Source: Halopseudomonas xiamenensis
GTDB taxonomy: Bacteria; Pseudomonadota; Gammaproteobacteria; Pseudomonadales; Pseudomonadaceae
Reading direction: 5' to 3'
DNA length: 64,000 nucleotides
Assembly (NCBI RefSeq): GCF_014219065.1
Contig: NZ_JACLGO010000018.1
Coordinates: 25,307-89,306, forward strand
Positions 46,858 through 55,877 of this stretch are shown piece after piece. Both the position numbers and the translations under genes were made by a program. The notes below the pieces were generated by a model, which had not been told where the DNA came from, made no database searches, and saw only the letters and a list, made by a program, of their open reading frames with translations. How positions within the stretch are numbered: the stretch's first letter is position 1; each line of letters starts with the position of its first letter.

Positions 46858-47769
46858 TTACAGACTGATCACCAGCCCATCATGAGCGACCTCGATGCCG
46901 AGACGTGCCAGTTCGGCGCGCTCGGCCGAATCCTCATCGAGAATCGGGTTGGTATTGTTGATATGGGTCAGCACACGCCGGCTGTCGGGGTAGGCACTGA
47001 GCAGCTCGATCATGCCGCCCTCCCCGCTCTGCGGCAGATGGCCCATCTCGCTGCCGAGCTTGGTGCCCACGCCGGCGTGGAGCATTTCATCCTCGCGCCA
47101 GAGCGTGCCGTCAACCAGCAGGCAATCGGCCACGGCCATGGCCTCGCGCACCTGGCTGCCGGGTTGGCCCAGGCCGGGCGCATAGAACAGCACCCCGCCG
47201 GTGTTGATATCACGCACCAGCAAACCGATATTGTCACCGGGATGCGGATTGTTGCGGTGCGGTGAATAGGGTGGCGCGGCGCTGCGCAGCGGGACCGGGG
47301 TAAAGTGCAGAGCCGGGCAGGCCGGAACGGTAAAATCCGTATCCAGCTCTATGGGGTTCCACTGCAACCCGCCGTTCCAGTGATCCAGAATGTTGAATAG
47401 CGGAAAGCCGGTGGTCAGGTCCTGATGCACCATCTCCGTGCACCAGACCTGGTGGGGACAGCCCTCACGCAGGGTCAGAAGGCCCGTGGTGTGGTCTATC
47501 TGGCTGTCCATCAGAATGATGCCGCCGATGGCGGTGTCGCGCAGCTGGCGGCCCGGTTGCAGTACCGGCGTCTGTTCCAGTTGCGTACGGATATCCGGCG
47601 AGGCGTTGCACAACACCCAGTTGCCGCTACCGTCGGAGAGCGCAATCGAGGACTGGGTGCGCGGCCGGGCGTTGATCTCTCCCTTGCGCAGACCATCACA
47701 ATTGCGGCAGTTGCAGTTCCACTGCGGAAAACCACCGCCAGCAGCAGAACCGAGAATATGAATCAGCAT
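46858..47769 (-). CDS. pqqB: PqqB, metallo-beta-lactamase-fold PQQ synthesis protein
   Basis: PqqB (303 residues) is an iron-dependent hydroxylase acting on the Glu-Tyr-derived intermediate. N-terminal [20 protein letters not shown] is diagnostic (Cys-rich zinc site), followed by [11 protein letters not shown], where the beta-lactamase-fold metal motif is modified as usual for PqqB, and [10 protein letters not shown] near the C-terminus. It follows pqqA after 68 bases. Confidence 0.97.
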   Translation of the reverse strand: MLIHILGSAAGGGFPQWNCNCRNCDGLRKGEINARPRTQSSIALSDGSGNWVLCNASPDIRTQLEQTPVLQPGRQLRDTAIGGIILMDSQIDHTTGLLTLREGCPHQVWCTEMVHQDLTTGFPLFNILDHWNGGLQWNPIELDTDFTVPACPALHFTPVPLRSAAPPYSPHRNNPHPGDNIGLLVRDINTGGVLFYAPGLGQPGSQVREAMAVADCLLVDGTLWREDEMLHAGVGTKLGSEMGHLPQSGEGGMIELLSAYPDSRRVLTHINNTNPILDEDSAERAELARLGIEVAHDGLVISL

Positions 47770-47837
47770 GGCATGGCCCCCGGATGCGGCCGCCGGACCG
47801 GTTCAGTGTGGCAACCGGCCAGACGGCGCGTTTGCGC

Positions 47838-47909
47838 TCAGCGGTTGGCGAAGTACATGGTGACTTCAAAACCAATGCGCAGGTCGGTGTAGCTGGGTTT
47901 GGTCCACAT
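47838..47909 (-). CDS. pqqA: PqqA, PQQ precursor peptide
   Basis: PqqA is a 23-residue peptide, below most gene-finder cut-offs. It begins [13 protein letters not shown] and contains the invariant EVTMY, whose Glu and Tyr become PQQ. Length and sequence match pseudomonad PqqA. GGAGGA lies seven bases before the ATG at 47907-47909. It opens the pqqABCDE-H-F run; the promoter should be in 47910-48067, where CTCCTTTACCATAGGAG forms a short inverted repeat (about 48005-48021). Confidence 0.97.
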   Translation of the reverse strand: MWTKPSYTDLRIGFEVTMYFANR

Positions 47910-48067
47910 GGTTGAATCCTCCGGTGGGTTGACGATCGAGCCAGGCGGCACCTGCCGACAGACCCGGTTAAGCACTTGAACCACAAGATGCTACATAGGC
48001 AAGCCTCCTTTACCATAGGAGCCAGGTGGGCCCTTGTCGACTTTCTCCCGGTCGCCAGACCGGCGCC

Positions 48068-48505
48068 TTACTGCTCTATGGCAACCGTTTCCAGCCAGGC
48101 GCGGATCGCCCATAGCGCTTCCTGGCTGAGGAAGTCGGCCATCTTCGGCATGTATACCCGCCCGTCGCGCACGGCCCCGTTGACGACCCTTTCTTTGTAC
48201 CACTCATCGCCGTAATCGCCGGTCTCCAGGTAGCGCAGATCCGGGTTGATGCCCCCGGATATGCCGTCCAGGCCGTGGCAGGCAGCACAGTTCTGGTTAT
48301 AGGCAGAAGCACCGATGGTCACGGCGGTCTCGTATTGCGGATGACCTTCACGGTAAGGATTGGACTCCAGCCACTCTTCGCCAAGCTTGTCGAGTCCCTT
48401 GGTGTCCACTGCTTGCGGGGTTACATTACCGTGCGCCCAGACCTGGCCGGCTGCCATCACCAGGCTGATGGCAGCCCATTTCAGTGTTTTCTTGTACTCT
48501 GTCAT
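48068..48505 (-). CDS. exaB: Cytochrome c550 (ExaB-like)
   Basis: The protein has 145 residues with a signal peptide (MTEYKKTLKWAAISLVMAAGQVWA), a single CAACH haem site in NQNCAACHG, and a likely axial Met in VYMPKM. ExaB accepts electrons from quinoprotein ethanol dehydrogenase in P. aeruginosa. ATG at 48503-48505 has GAGGT upstream. It is divergent from exaA and directly precedes pqqA; the aldehyde dehydrogenase gene exaC, which lies between exaB and pqqA in P. aeruginosa, is absent. Confidence 0.92.
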   Translation of the reverse strand: MTEYKKTLKWAAISLVMAAGQVWAHGNVTPQAVDTKGLDKLGEEWLESNPYREGHPQYETAVTIGASAYNQNCAACHGLDGISGGINPDLRYLETGDYGDEWYKERVVNGAVRDGRVYMPKMADFLSQEALWAIRAWLETVAIEQ

Positions 48506-48890
48506 CTGCTTACCTCGCGGCCGTGTGATCACGGATAGTTTTTATTCGGGTGTTGGCAAGCATCATAGAAAGGCGTCATTTGCTCCCCAATGCTGCTTTG
48601 GTGGTTCAGATTTGCTTCCTTGGTAGTAAGCACATGGAGGAGTGGGTCTGCACCGGAGCGGCGAGGCAATGCGCAGCTGACATGAGCGCATCGAAATGGC
48701 AACAGATGCCAAAGCAGTGTTTCTCTCATCCTGAAGTAGCGGTTCTGCGGTAGCCATCCCAAGGAGCATCCGCAAGGGACTATTTCCCGCCAACTACGGG
48801 TTATTTTCCGTTTCGCCCCTTCCCTGCCCTGACCAAGATGTTGGCGTGGACCAGCAATGCTGCCCTCTTCCAACAACAAGGAACACTGCC
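48506..48890. promoter_or_regulatory. Divergent exaB/exaA promoter region with CCTTGGTAG motif
   Basis: 385 bases without a gene between divergent exaB and exaA. TGCTTCCTTGGTAG at 48613-48626 resembles sites upstream of erbR (52386) and of the porin gene (58379, 58421). A further GGTAGCCATCCCAAGGAG stretch lies near 48750. I see no convincing sigma-70 -35/-10 pair. The region should hold the binding sites of the Erb/Era regulators. Confidence 0.5.
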
Positions 48891-50759
48891 ATGACAACAA
48901 AAACACTTCCTGCCATGAGGCCCGCAGCCCGGGCTGTCAGATACCTTATCCTCACGGCGGGGCTTGCCCTGAGCGCATCCCATGTGGCGGCCAAACCAGT
49001 GACCTGGGACGATATCGCCAATGATCACACCACCACCCATGATGTGCTGATGTATGGCATGGGCAACAACGCCCAGCGTTACAGCCCATTGAGCCTGGTG
49101 AACGACCAGAACGTCTTCAAGCTGACGCCTGCCTGGTCCTTTTCCTTTGGTGACGAGAAGCAGCGCGGCCAGGAGTCCCAGGCGCTGGTGCATGACGGCG
49201 TGATCTATGTCACCGGCTCCTACTCGCGGATGTTCGCCCTGGATGCCAAGACCGGCAAGCGCCTGTGGAGCTACTCCCACCGCCTGCCCGACGACATCCG
49301 TCCCTGCTGTGATGTGGTCAACCGCGGCGCGGCGATCTACGGTGACAAGGTGTTCTTCGGCACCCTGGATGCTGGCATCGTTGCCCTGAACAAGGACACT
49401 GGTCGAGTGGTCTGGCGTGAGAAGTTCGGTGACCACCGTGCCGGCTACACCATGACCGGCGCCCCCACCATCGTCAAGGATCAGAAAACCGGCAAGACCC
49501 TGCTGATCCATGGCTCCTCCGGTGATGAGTTCGGCGTGGTCGGCAAGCTGTTCGCCCGTGATCCCGATACCGGCAAGGAAATCTGGATGCGGCCTTTTGT
49601 CGAAGGACACATGGGCCGTCTCAATGGCAAGGACAGCACCCCCACCGGCGATATCAAGGCACCCTCCTGGCCGGACGACCCGAACTCCCCCACCGGCAAG
49701 GTCGAGGCCTGGAGCCAGGGTGGCGGTGCGCCATGGCAGAGTGCAAGCTTCGATCCGGAAACCAACACCATCATTGTCGGTGCCGGCAACCCCGCCCCAT
49801 GGAACGGCTGGGCAAGGACCTCCGAGGACGGCAATCCTTCCGACTATGACAGCCTCTACACCTCCGGCCAGGTGGCCGTGGACCCGACTACCGGCGAGGT
49901 GAAGTGGTTCTACCAGCACACGCCCAACGATGCCTGGGACTTCTCCGGCAACAACGAGCTGGTGTTGTTCGACTACAAGGACAAGTCGGGCAAGACCGTC
50001 AAGGCTACCGCCCACGCTGACCGTAACGGTTTCTTCTATGTGGTCGATCGCAACAACGGCAAGCTGACCAACGCCTTCCCCTTCGTCGACAACATCACCT
50101 GGGCCAGCCATATCGACCTGGAAACCGGTCGCCCGGTGGAGAACGAAGGCCAACGTCCGCCGCGCCTGCAACCCGGCCAGGAGCGCAGCGAAGCGGTCGA
50201 GGTATCGCCGCCCTTCCTCGGCGGCAAGAACTGGAACCCGATGGCCTACAGCAAGGACACCGGCCTGTTCTATGTGCCTGCCAACCACTGGAAGGAGGAC
50301 TACTGGACCGAGGAAGTCAGCTACAACAAGGGCTCGGCCTACCTGGGCATGGGTTTTCGCATCAAGCGCCTGTATGACGATCACGTCGGCATACTGCGGG
50401 CCATGAACCCGACCACCGGCAAGGTGGAATGGGAACACAAGGAGCCGCTGCCGCTGTGGGCAGGCGTGCTGGCCACCGCTGGCAACCTGGTGTTCACCGG
50501 CACCGGCGACGGCTACTTCAAGGCGTTCGATGCCAAGACCGGCAGCGAGCTGTGGAAATTCCAGACCGGCACCGGGATCATTTCCCCGCCGATCACCTGG
50601 GAGCAGGATGGTGAGCAATATATCGGCGTCACCACCGGTTACGGCGGTGCGGTTCCACTGTGGGGCGGCGATATGGCCGAGTTGACCAAGCCGGTCGCCC
50701 AGGGTGGTTCGTTCTGGGTATTCAAGCTGCCTTCCTGGGAACAGACAGCCAAGCGCTGA
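48891..50759 (+). CDS. exaA: PQQ-dependent (quinoprotein) ethanol dehydrogenase
   Basis: ExaA (622 residues) is a periplasmic eight-bladed propeller alcohol dehydrogenase. Signal peptide to about residue 37 (ALSASHVAA-KPVTW), vicinal disulfide C139-C140 in RPCCDV, and the catalytic Asp in DAWDFSGNNE (D350). Two residues later is Ser (S352), not the Asp that marks lanthanide-dependent enzymes, so this is the calcium-type ExaA/PedE class. Tryptophan docking motifs (TGKRLWSYSH, TGKVEWEHKE) are regular. I chose the ATG at 48891 for its AGGA and signal peptide. A large hairpin follows the stop. Confidence 0.97.
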   Translation: MTTKTLPAMRPAARAVRYLILTAGLALSASHVAAKPVTWDDIANDHTTTHDVLMYGMGNNAQRYSPLSLVNDQNVFKLTPAWSFSFGDEKQRGQESQALVHDGVIYVTGSYSRMFALDAKTGKRLWSYSHRLPDDIRPCCDVVNRGAAIYGDKVFFGTLDAGIVALNKDTGRVVWREKFGDHRAGYTMTGAPTIVKDQKTGKTLLIHGSSGDEFGVVGKLFARDPDTGKEIWMRPFVEGHMGRLNGKDSTPTGDIKAPSWPDDPNSPTGKVEAWSQGGGAPWQSASFDPETNTIIVGAGNPAPWNGWARTSEDGNPSDYDSLYTSGQVAVDPTTGEVKWFYQHTPNDAWDFSGNNELVLFDYKDKSGKTVKATAHADRNGFFYVVDRNNGKLTNAFPFVDNITWASHIDLETGRPVENEGQRPPRLQPGQERSEAVEVSPPFLGGKNWNPMAYSKDTGLFYVPANHWKEDYWTEEVSYNKGSAYLGMGFRIKRLYDDHVGILRAMNPTTGKVEWEHKEPLPLWAGVLATAGNLVFTGTGDGYFKAFDAKTGSELWKFQTGTGIISPPITWEQDGEQYIGVTTGYGGAVPLWGGDMAELTKPVAQGGSFWVFKLPSWEQTAKR

Positions 50760-50778
50760 TTGGGAATGCACTAACCCG

Positions 50779-50807
50779 CGTTGCGCCAGGCTCAGCCTGG
50801 CGCAACG
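50779..50807. other. Large perfect hairpin after exaA
   Basis: CGTTGCGCCAGGCT and AGCCTGGCGCAACG form a 14-bp perfect inverted repeat with a 1-base centre, 20 bases after the exaA stop and 28 before the next gene on the same strand. No T-run follows. It may protect the exaA mRNA 3' end or reduce read-through into the pentapeptide gene. Confidence 0.65.
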
Positions 50808-50835
50808 GCATGAATCACAGACAGAGGTACCAACC

Positions 50836-51531
50836 ATGAAACCACTGACACCCCACATGCTGCTGATGTCCGGCCTGGCGTTATTCAGCCTGGGACTGCA
50901 GGCCCAGGTGGCTGATGTTGCCGAGGAAGATATCGTCACCATCAATGGCTGTGCGCTGGTACGCGGCACCGCCTGCCCCGGAGTGGACCTGCGCCAGGCC
51001 GATCTGCGCCACAAGGACCTGAGCAAGGCGGATTTCACCGGTGCGGACCTGCGCGGTGCCGACCTGCGGCATGCCAAACTGGACCAGGCCAAGCTGGATA
51101 ACGCCAGACTCGACGGTGCCAACTTCAACCGCGCCAGCCTGCAACAGACCGCCATGCGCGGTGCCAGCGCCGTCGGCAGCAGTTTTGTCGCGGTCCAGGC
51201 CTGGAACCTGAATGCCCAGGGTGGCGAGTTCCGGCAGGCCGACTTCACCGGGGCCAACCTGGAATTCGCCCGCTTCAGCGCAGCACGCATGCACGATGTG
51301 ATACTGCGTGCCGCCAATCTGGAAATGGCCTGGTTGCCCAAGGCCGACCTCAAGGGCGCCGACCTCAGCGATGCCAATCTGCAGGAGTCGAAGATGAACC
51401 ACGCCAACCTAGAGTCGGCGATCATGACCGGCACCCGCCTGCACTACGGCACCTACCTGAATATGCACATGACCAACTGCACCGACTGCCCGGTGGATTG
51501 GGAAGCTCACCTCAGCCCTCGGGCCCAGTGA
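50836..51531 (+). CDS. Secreted pentapeptide-repeat protein
   Basis: The protein has 231 residues. Signal peptide MKPLTPHMLLMSGLALFSLGLQA, then an array of A(D/N)LxX-type pentapeptide repeats (DLRQADLRHKDLSKADF, GADLRGADLRHAKL, continuing to about residue 200), predicted to form a right-handed quadrilateral helix. Cysteine pairs flank the array: NGC...TAC before it and NCTDC after it, likely periplasmic disulfides. A gene of this kind lies beside exaA in P. aeruginosa too. ATG at 50836 has GAGGT; a longer frame from 50704 overlaps exaA and lacks a signal peptide. Role unknown. Confidence 0.85.
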   Translation: MKPLTPHMLLMSGLALFSLGLQAQVADVAEEDIVTINGCALVRGTACPGVDLRQADLRHKDLSKADFTGADLRGADLRHAKLDQAKLDNARLDGANFNRASLQQTAMRGASAVGSSFVAVQAWNLNAQGGEFRQADFTGANLEFARFSAARMHDVILRAANLEMAWLPKADLKGADLSDANLQESKMNHANLESAIMTGTRLHYGTYLNMHMTNCTDCPVDWEAHLSPRAQ

Positions 51532-51545
51532 GGCAAGTGGCAGGT

Positions 51546-52205
51546 TCAACCCACCTGCCGCTCGGCCAGGCCGTGCAGGCGGATCACGCCGGTATCGATG
51601 GCCAGATGGACCAGTTCGGTCAGCGATGTAAGATCGAGCTTCTGCTTCAAGCTGGTCAGGTTGTTGGAGATGGTCTTGCTGCTCAGGCACAGGTGATGGG
51701 CTATCTGGCGTGGCGCAAGCCCCTTGGCAAGCATGACGAAAATCTCGAATTCGCGTGGCGTCATGCACTCCAGGCGCGGGTCGAGCCTGCTGTCATCCGC
51801 CGAACAGGCAAGCTGGATGGCCAGCTCCTGCTCTATGTAGCGGTGACCAGCCAGGCAGCGCTTCACGGCCTCGATCAGCACCTCCCGCCCCGCCCCCTTG
51901 GTGATGAAACCCATGGCGCCGGCCGCCAGGGCCTGGCGCACCAGCGGCAGCTCATCGTGCATGCTGAAGAACAGGATGCGCAGCAGCGGCCAGCGCTGCA
52001 ACAGACGGCGGGCGGTTTCGATACCGCTGATGCCGGGCAGGCTGACCTCGAGGATCACCAGGTCCGGCACCCGCTGCTGGACTGCCGAGAGTGCCTCCTC
52101 GCCATCGCTCGCTTCGAGAATGCCGGCCTGCGGATACTGCGCCGCGAGCAGGCTGCGGTAGCCCTGCCTGACAATGAAGTGATCATCCAGCAACAGAATA
52201 TGCAT
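51546..52205 (-). CDS. eraR: LuxR-type response regulator (ExaE/EraR-like) with Glu at the phosphorylation site
   Basis: The protein has 219 residues: receiver domain (1-120) and LuxR-type HTH (about 150-210, TPREFEIFVMLAKGLAPRQIAHHL). The acidic pocket is D7-D8 and the lysine K103 is kept, but the phospho-acceptor is Glu (E53 in DLVILEVSLPG), where the family has Asp. Glu can mimic phosphorylation, so it may be constitutively active or phosphorylation-independent. In P. aeruginosa the equivalent gene (exaE/eraR) is paired with a histidine kinase gene (exaD/eraS); none is adjacent here. Its position next to the exaA block supports the ExaE assignment. It is convergent with the pentapeptide gene (14-base gap). 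Confidence 0.8.
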   Translation of the reverse strand: MHILLLDDHFIVRQGYRSLLAAQYPQAGILEASDGEEALSAVQQRVPDLVILEVSLPGISGIETARRLLQRWPLLRILFFSMHDELPLVRQALAAGAMGFITKGAGREVLIEAVKRCLAGHRYIEQELAIQLACSADDSRLDPRLECMTPREFEIFVMLAKGLAPRQIAHHLCLSSKTISNNLTSLKQKLDLTSLTELVHLAIDTGVIRLHGLAERQVG

Positions 52206-52233
52206 GCCCCGAAACTCCCATAAATACCGGGTT

Positions 52234-52305
52234 GTCGAGCGCCTGCTCGACGACAGATCTCCCTGCCCGCTGAGAGCCGGCGTAGCGCGGGCGCGCTACA
52301 CCCCC
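52234..52305. repeat. REP-like two-part palindrome, copy C
   Basis: GTCGAGCGCCTGCTCGAC (52234-52251) and, after about 27 bases, GGCGTAGCGCGGGCGCGCTACACCCCC (52279-52305). Same modules as copies A and D, second module inverted relative to A. Confidence 0.75.
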
Positions 52306-52385
52306 AGGCTTGCTGCACGACGATGTGCCAGTACAGGTCAGCCCTGCTCCCCCAGCCATGCTAGAGCCTGGGGGAGGCAGTTGAA

Positions 52386-52399
52386 TGCTACCTTGGTAC
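52386..52399. promoter_or_regulatory. Motif TGCTACCTTGGTAC upstream of erbR
   Basis: Matches the exaA/exaB intergenic motif TGCTTCCTTGGTAG at 12 of 14 positions. It is 187 bases before the erbR start and 181 after the eraR start, in a 380-base divergent promoter region (52206-52585). Besides the REP-like copy and this motif I find only ACTACTTTGGTTGTA-type similarity near 52452. Confidence 0.4.
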
Positions 52400-52585
52400 T
52401 CGTTGCACGCTACTTGTTGGCAGGATGAGCCGGGATTCGGGCCGCCATCTACTACTTTGGTTGTATCTTGTGATGCCAATGTACTATTTGAAAGTAGCCC
52501 CGCCACAGGGTGTAATGCCGGACATATGACAATACTGCGAGCGTAGCGGCTGGCAATCCATAACAAGAACAGCCTGGAGCAGGCC

Positions 52586-53248
52586 ATGCACAAGATATTG
52601 ATAGCCGACGATCACCCACTGTTCCGCGAAGCTATCTGCAACGTGGTTGCAGCCGGCTTTCCCGGCTCCGAACTGCTGGAAACCTCGGACCTGGACAGCG
52701 CCCTGGGCATCGCCAGGGAACATGATGATCTGGACCTGATCCTGCTGGATCTGAACATGCCCGGCATGCATGGGCTGAACGGCCTGATCACCCTGCGCAA
52801 CGAGTCACCATCAATACCGGTGGTGATAGTCTCCGCCGAGGAAGACAAGCAGGTGGTATTGCAGGCGATTACCTATGGCGCGGTGGGCTTCATCACCAAA
52901 TCCTCGCCCAGGGCGCAGATGACCGAGGCCATCGAGCAGATCCTGGCCGGTGATGTCTACCTGCCGTCGGATATCATCCGCTCCAGCCGCACCATCACCC
53001 GACGCACCCCGGAAGAGGCGCCGCTGTCACCGGAGCTGCTGTATGCCCTGACACGCAAGCAGTTGCTGGTGCTGGAACGCATGGCCAAGGGCGAGTCGAA
53101 CAAGCAGATCGCCTATCACCTGGATATCGCCGAGACCACCGTCAAGGCGCATGTTTCCGCGATCCTGCGCAAACTCAACGTCAGCAACCGGGTGCAGGCC
53201 ATTCTGTCCGCCGTCGATGTGGATTTCAGCGCCTATCTCAGGCGCTGA
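52586..53248 (+). CDS. erbR: LuxR-type response regulator ErbR (AgmR)
   Basis: The protein has 220 residues: receiver domain with the acceptor Asp D55 in [17 protein letters not shown], and C-terminal LuxR HTH with [23 protein letters not shown]. The sequence, including [32 protein letters not shown] stretch, matches AgmR/ErbR (PA1978), the master regulator of ethanol oxidation genes in P. aeruginosa. It ends in an 11-base convergent overlap with the kinase gene. Confidence 0.94.
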   Translation: MHKILIADDHPLFREAICNVVAAGFPGSELLETSDLDSALGIAREHDDLDLILLDLNMPGMHGLNGLITLRNESPSIPVVIVSAEEDKQVVLQAITYGAVGFITKSSPRAQMTEAIEQILAGDVYLPSDIIRSSRTITRRTPEEAPLSPELLYALTRKQLLVLERMAKGESNKQIAYHLDIAETTVKAHVSAILRKLNVSNRVQAILSAVDVDFSAYLRR

Positions 53249-55877
53249 TCGCCGGGGCCAGCAGATGGCTCATGGCGGCCTTCAGTTTCATCGGCCTGAC
53301 CGGTTTGTGCATCAGCATATGGCCCAGTTCGCGCACCTGTTGTTTCAGCTCGTTGCTGTAGTTGGCGGTGATCAGTAGCACCGGCAGGGGCGTGGCGCGG
53401 CGGGCGTTGATCGCGGCGGCGACGTCCACGCCGTTGACCCCGTTGTCCAGGTGATAGTCAGCCAGTAGCAGGTCGGCGGCGGCGCGGAAGTCGTCCACCT
53501 GGCTCGCCAGGTCCTCGGACGACAGCGCTGTGGTCACCTCGCAGCCCCAGTTCTCCAGCAGGGTACGCATGGCCGCGCAGATCGACGGATCATTATCCAG
53601 CACCCAGATGCGCGCCCCGCGCAGATGCTCACCGATACTCGCCGGGATCGGCACCTGGCTGGTCAGCGCCGGGCTGCGTCTACCGTAGGGGATATCCACG
53701 GCGAACACCGATCCCCTGCCCTCGACCGAGCGGACCTGGATACGATGGCCGAGCATGCGCGCCACCTTGTCGACGATGGCCAGCCCCAGGCCCAGCCCCT
53801 GATCCCGGACCTGGGTAGCAGGCTGGATGCGCTTGAACTCCTGGAAGATCTCCTGCAGTTTGTCCTGGGCAATCCCCATGCCGGTATCCCAGACCTCGAT
53901 GCGCAGCCCCTGGGCATGCCGGCGACAGCCCAGCAGGACACGGCCATGCTGGGTATAGCGAACCGCATTGGTCAGGAAGTTGCGCAGAATGCGTGCCAGT
54001 AACTGCACGTCACTGAGCACCACGCAGCGGCTGCTGACAAAACGGAACTGCAGCTGCTGGCTGGCGCAGACCTGCCGGTATTCATTGGCCAGGTTGTCCA
54101 GCAGATCAGCGATATTGAACGAGCCGATATCGGGTTTGATCACGCCGGCATCCAGCTTGGACATTTCCACCAAGGTGCCCAGCAGGTTTTCGACATCCTC
54201 CAGCGACTGGTTGATCTGCCTCGCCAATGCACCGCTGGGCGGCGGTAGCGGATGCTCCAGCAGGGCACCGGTGAACAGGCGTGCCGCGTTCAGCGGCTGC
54301 AGCAGGTCATGGCTGACCGCAGCGAGGAACTTGGTCTTCGACAGGTTGGCCTGCTCGGCTTCATGCTTGGCCTCGCGCAGGCGCGCCTCGGCCCTGGCCC
54401 GCTCGTTGATCTCCTGACGCAACTGGTCGTTCAGGCTGGTCAGTTCCCGGGTGCGCTCGCGCACCCGCTGCTCCAGGTGCTGATACGCCTGGTGCAGGGC
54501 CTCGGCACTGCGCTGGCGCTCGGTGACATCGCGGATCAGCACGAACAGGCCGGTCACCTCCCCCAGCGCGTTGCGATTGGGAACATAGGAGCGCAACAGG
54601 TAGCGCTCATCCCCGTTGAGGCTACGCTCGGCAAACTCGAAACTCACGCTTTCACCCTTGAAAGCCCGCTCTATATAGGGCTCCAGCCGGCTGAACTGCA
54701 ACGCATCATGCACATGCATCATGCTCTGCCCGAGGATGTGCCCGCGCTGCCAACCGTACCATTCGTCATACATCTTGTTGGTGAACTGGTAGGTCAGGTC
54801 CTGTTCCACATAGGCGATCATTGCCGGCAACTGGTCGGTGATCAGGCGTACCCAGCGTTCGCTTTCCAGCAGCGCCTGGGCATACAGGTCGCGCTCGGTT
54901 ATATCGGTGTAGGTGTTGACGAAGCCACCGGCGGGCATCGGGTGACTGCGCATCTCCAGCACCCGGCCGCTGTCCAGGCGCTGCTCCCGGGTCAGCTGCG
55001 GCTGGCCCGCCTGGCTGTGACTGTATGGCGTGAACAGCTGCAGTTCGCTGTCTTCCAGCACCTCGGCGAAGGGCCGGTGCGGCCGTATCGGCGCCAGCCC
55101 GGCAAGCTCCAGGAAGCGGTAGTTCCACAGCTCCAGGGCGCCCTGCTCGTTGACCACGGCAACGCCCTGGGACAGGCTGTCCACCGTGCGCTGCAGCAAC
55201 CGGGTCTTCTGCGCCAGGGCCTGCTCGCGGCGAGCGGTCTCGGAGTTCTTCAGGTCGGTGATATCGGTATAGATGATGACCAGCCCACCCTCCCGGGTGG
55301 GACGCTCGCTGACCTGGACCCAGCGTTTGTTGCGCATGCGATACAGCATGTGCCCATCGGCGCCGGCTTCCATATCCATCACCAGTCCGGTGGCCGCCGC
55401 CATGCGCTTGAGTTCGTCCAGGCGCACACCCTCACGCACCCGCGCCCGGGTACCCTGCCAGAAGCGTGCATAGTGACTGTTGAACAGTACGACGCGCCGG
55501 TCCTTGTCGAACAGCACCACGCCGTCGTGCATGCTTTCGATGGCATCGGCCAGGTGATGCCGGGCGGTTTCCGCCCGGGCCCGCGCCTCGCTGAGCAGGC
55601 GGTTGCTGGCCTGCAGCTCGGCCATGGTCTCATTCAGCGCCTGGGTACGCTCGCGGACCTGCTCGGCCAGTTCCACAGAATGCTGGAAAGCCGCATAGCT
55701 CTCGGTGCGCGGGTTGGCGATCGACTCGACTCGCTCGATCAGCGCCGCATTGATGCGCCGCAACTTGTTGTTGGCTGCACGCAGGGCCAGCAGTTCGTCG
55801 CGATCGGCCTGCGCGCTCGCCTCAACGCGGGTAGGCAAAGGCCACCCCGGTGAGGGTCTGGTTGATGTGCATGCCAT
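53238..55877 (-). CDS. PAS-containing hybrid histidine kinase (ErcS'-like)
   Basis: The protein has 879 residues: coiled coil (20-100), three PAS domains (about 105-215, 230-330, 340-455), second coiled coil, HisKA with H523 ([14 protein letters not shown]), HATPase (N box [26 protein letters not shown]), and C-terminal receiver (D807 in LLLADYHLD). No membrane segment, so a soluble sensor. In P. aeruginosa the soluble kinase ErcS' (PA1976) lies next to erbR and a FIST protein, as here. Start uncertain: ATG at 55877 lies 56 bases inside the FIST gene, and TTG at 55838 is an alternative with GGGGTGG upstream. Confidence 0.9.
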   Translation of the reverse strand: MACTSTRPSPGWPLPTRVEASAQADRDELLALRAANNKLRRINAALIERVESIANPRTESYAAFQHSVELAEQVRERTQALNETMAELQASNRLLSEARARAETARHHLADAIESMHDGVVLFDKDRRVVLFNSHYARFWQGTRARVREGVRLDELKRMAAATGLVMDMEAGADGHMLYRMRNKRWVQVSERPTREGGLVIIYTDITDLKNSETARREQALAQKTRLLQRTVDSLSQGVAVVNEQGALELWNYRFLELAGLAPIRPHRPFAEVLEDSELQLFTPYSHSQAGQPQLTREQRLDSGRVLEMRSHPMPAGGFVNTYTDITERDLYAQALLESERWVRLITDQLPAMIAYVEQDLTYQFTNKMYDEWYGWQRGHILGQSMMHVHDALQFSRLEPYIERAFKGESVSFEFAERSLNGDERYLLRSYVPNRNALGEVTGLFVLIRDVTERQRSAEALHQAYQHLEQRVRERTRELTSLNDQLRQEINERARAEARLREAKHEAEQANLSKTKFLAAVSHDLLQPLNAARLFTGALLEHPLPPPSGALARQINQSLEDVENLLGTLVEMSKLDAGVIKPDIGSFNIADLLDNLANEYRQVCASQQLQFRFVSSRCVVLSDVQLLARILRNFLTNAVRYTQHGRVLLGCRRHAQGLRIEVWDTGMGIAQDKLQEIFQEFKRIQPATQVRDQGLGLGLAIVDKVARMLGHRIQVRSVEGRGSVFAVDIPYGRRSPALTSQVPIPASIGEHLRGARIWVLDNDPSICAAMRTLLENWGCEVTTALSSEDLASQVDDFRAAADLLLADYHLDNGVNGVDVAAAINARRATPLPVLLITANYSNELKQQVRELGHMLMHKPVRPMKLKAAMSHLLAPAISA

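Noticed and set aside
48550..48753. Small frame in the exaA/exaB intergenic region
   Set aside because: No Shine-Dalgarno or similarity, and it lies over the shared CCTTGGTAG motif, so a promoter region is the better reading.
48801..51434. Long open frame of over 870 codons on the minus strand opposite exaA and the pentapeptide gene
   Set aside because: It covers two well-identified genes, has no recognisable domain and arises from GC-rich codon bias on the opposite strand.
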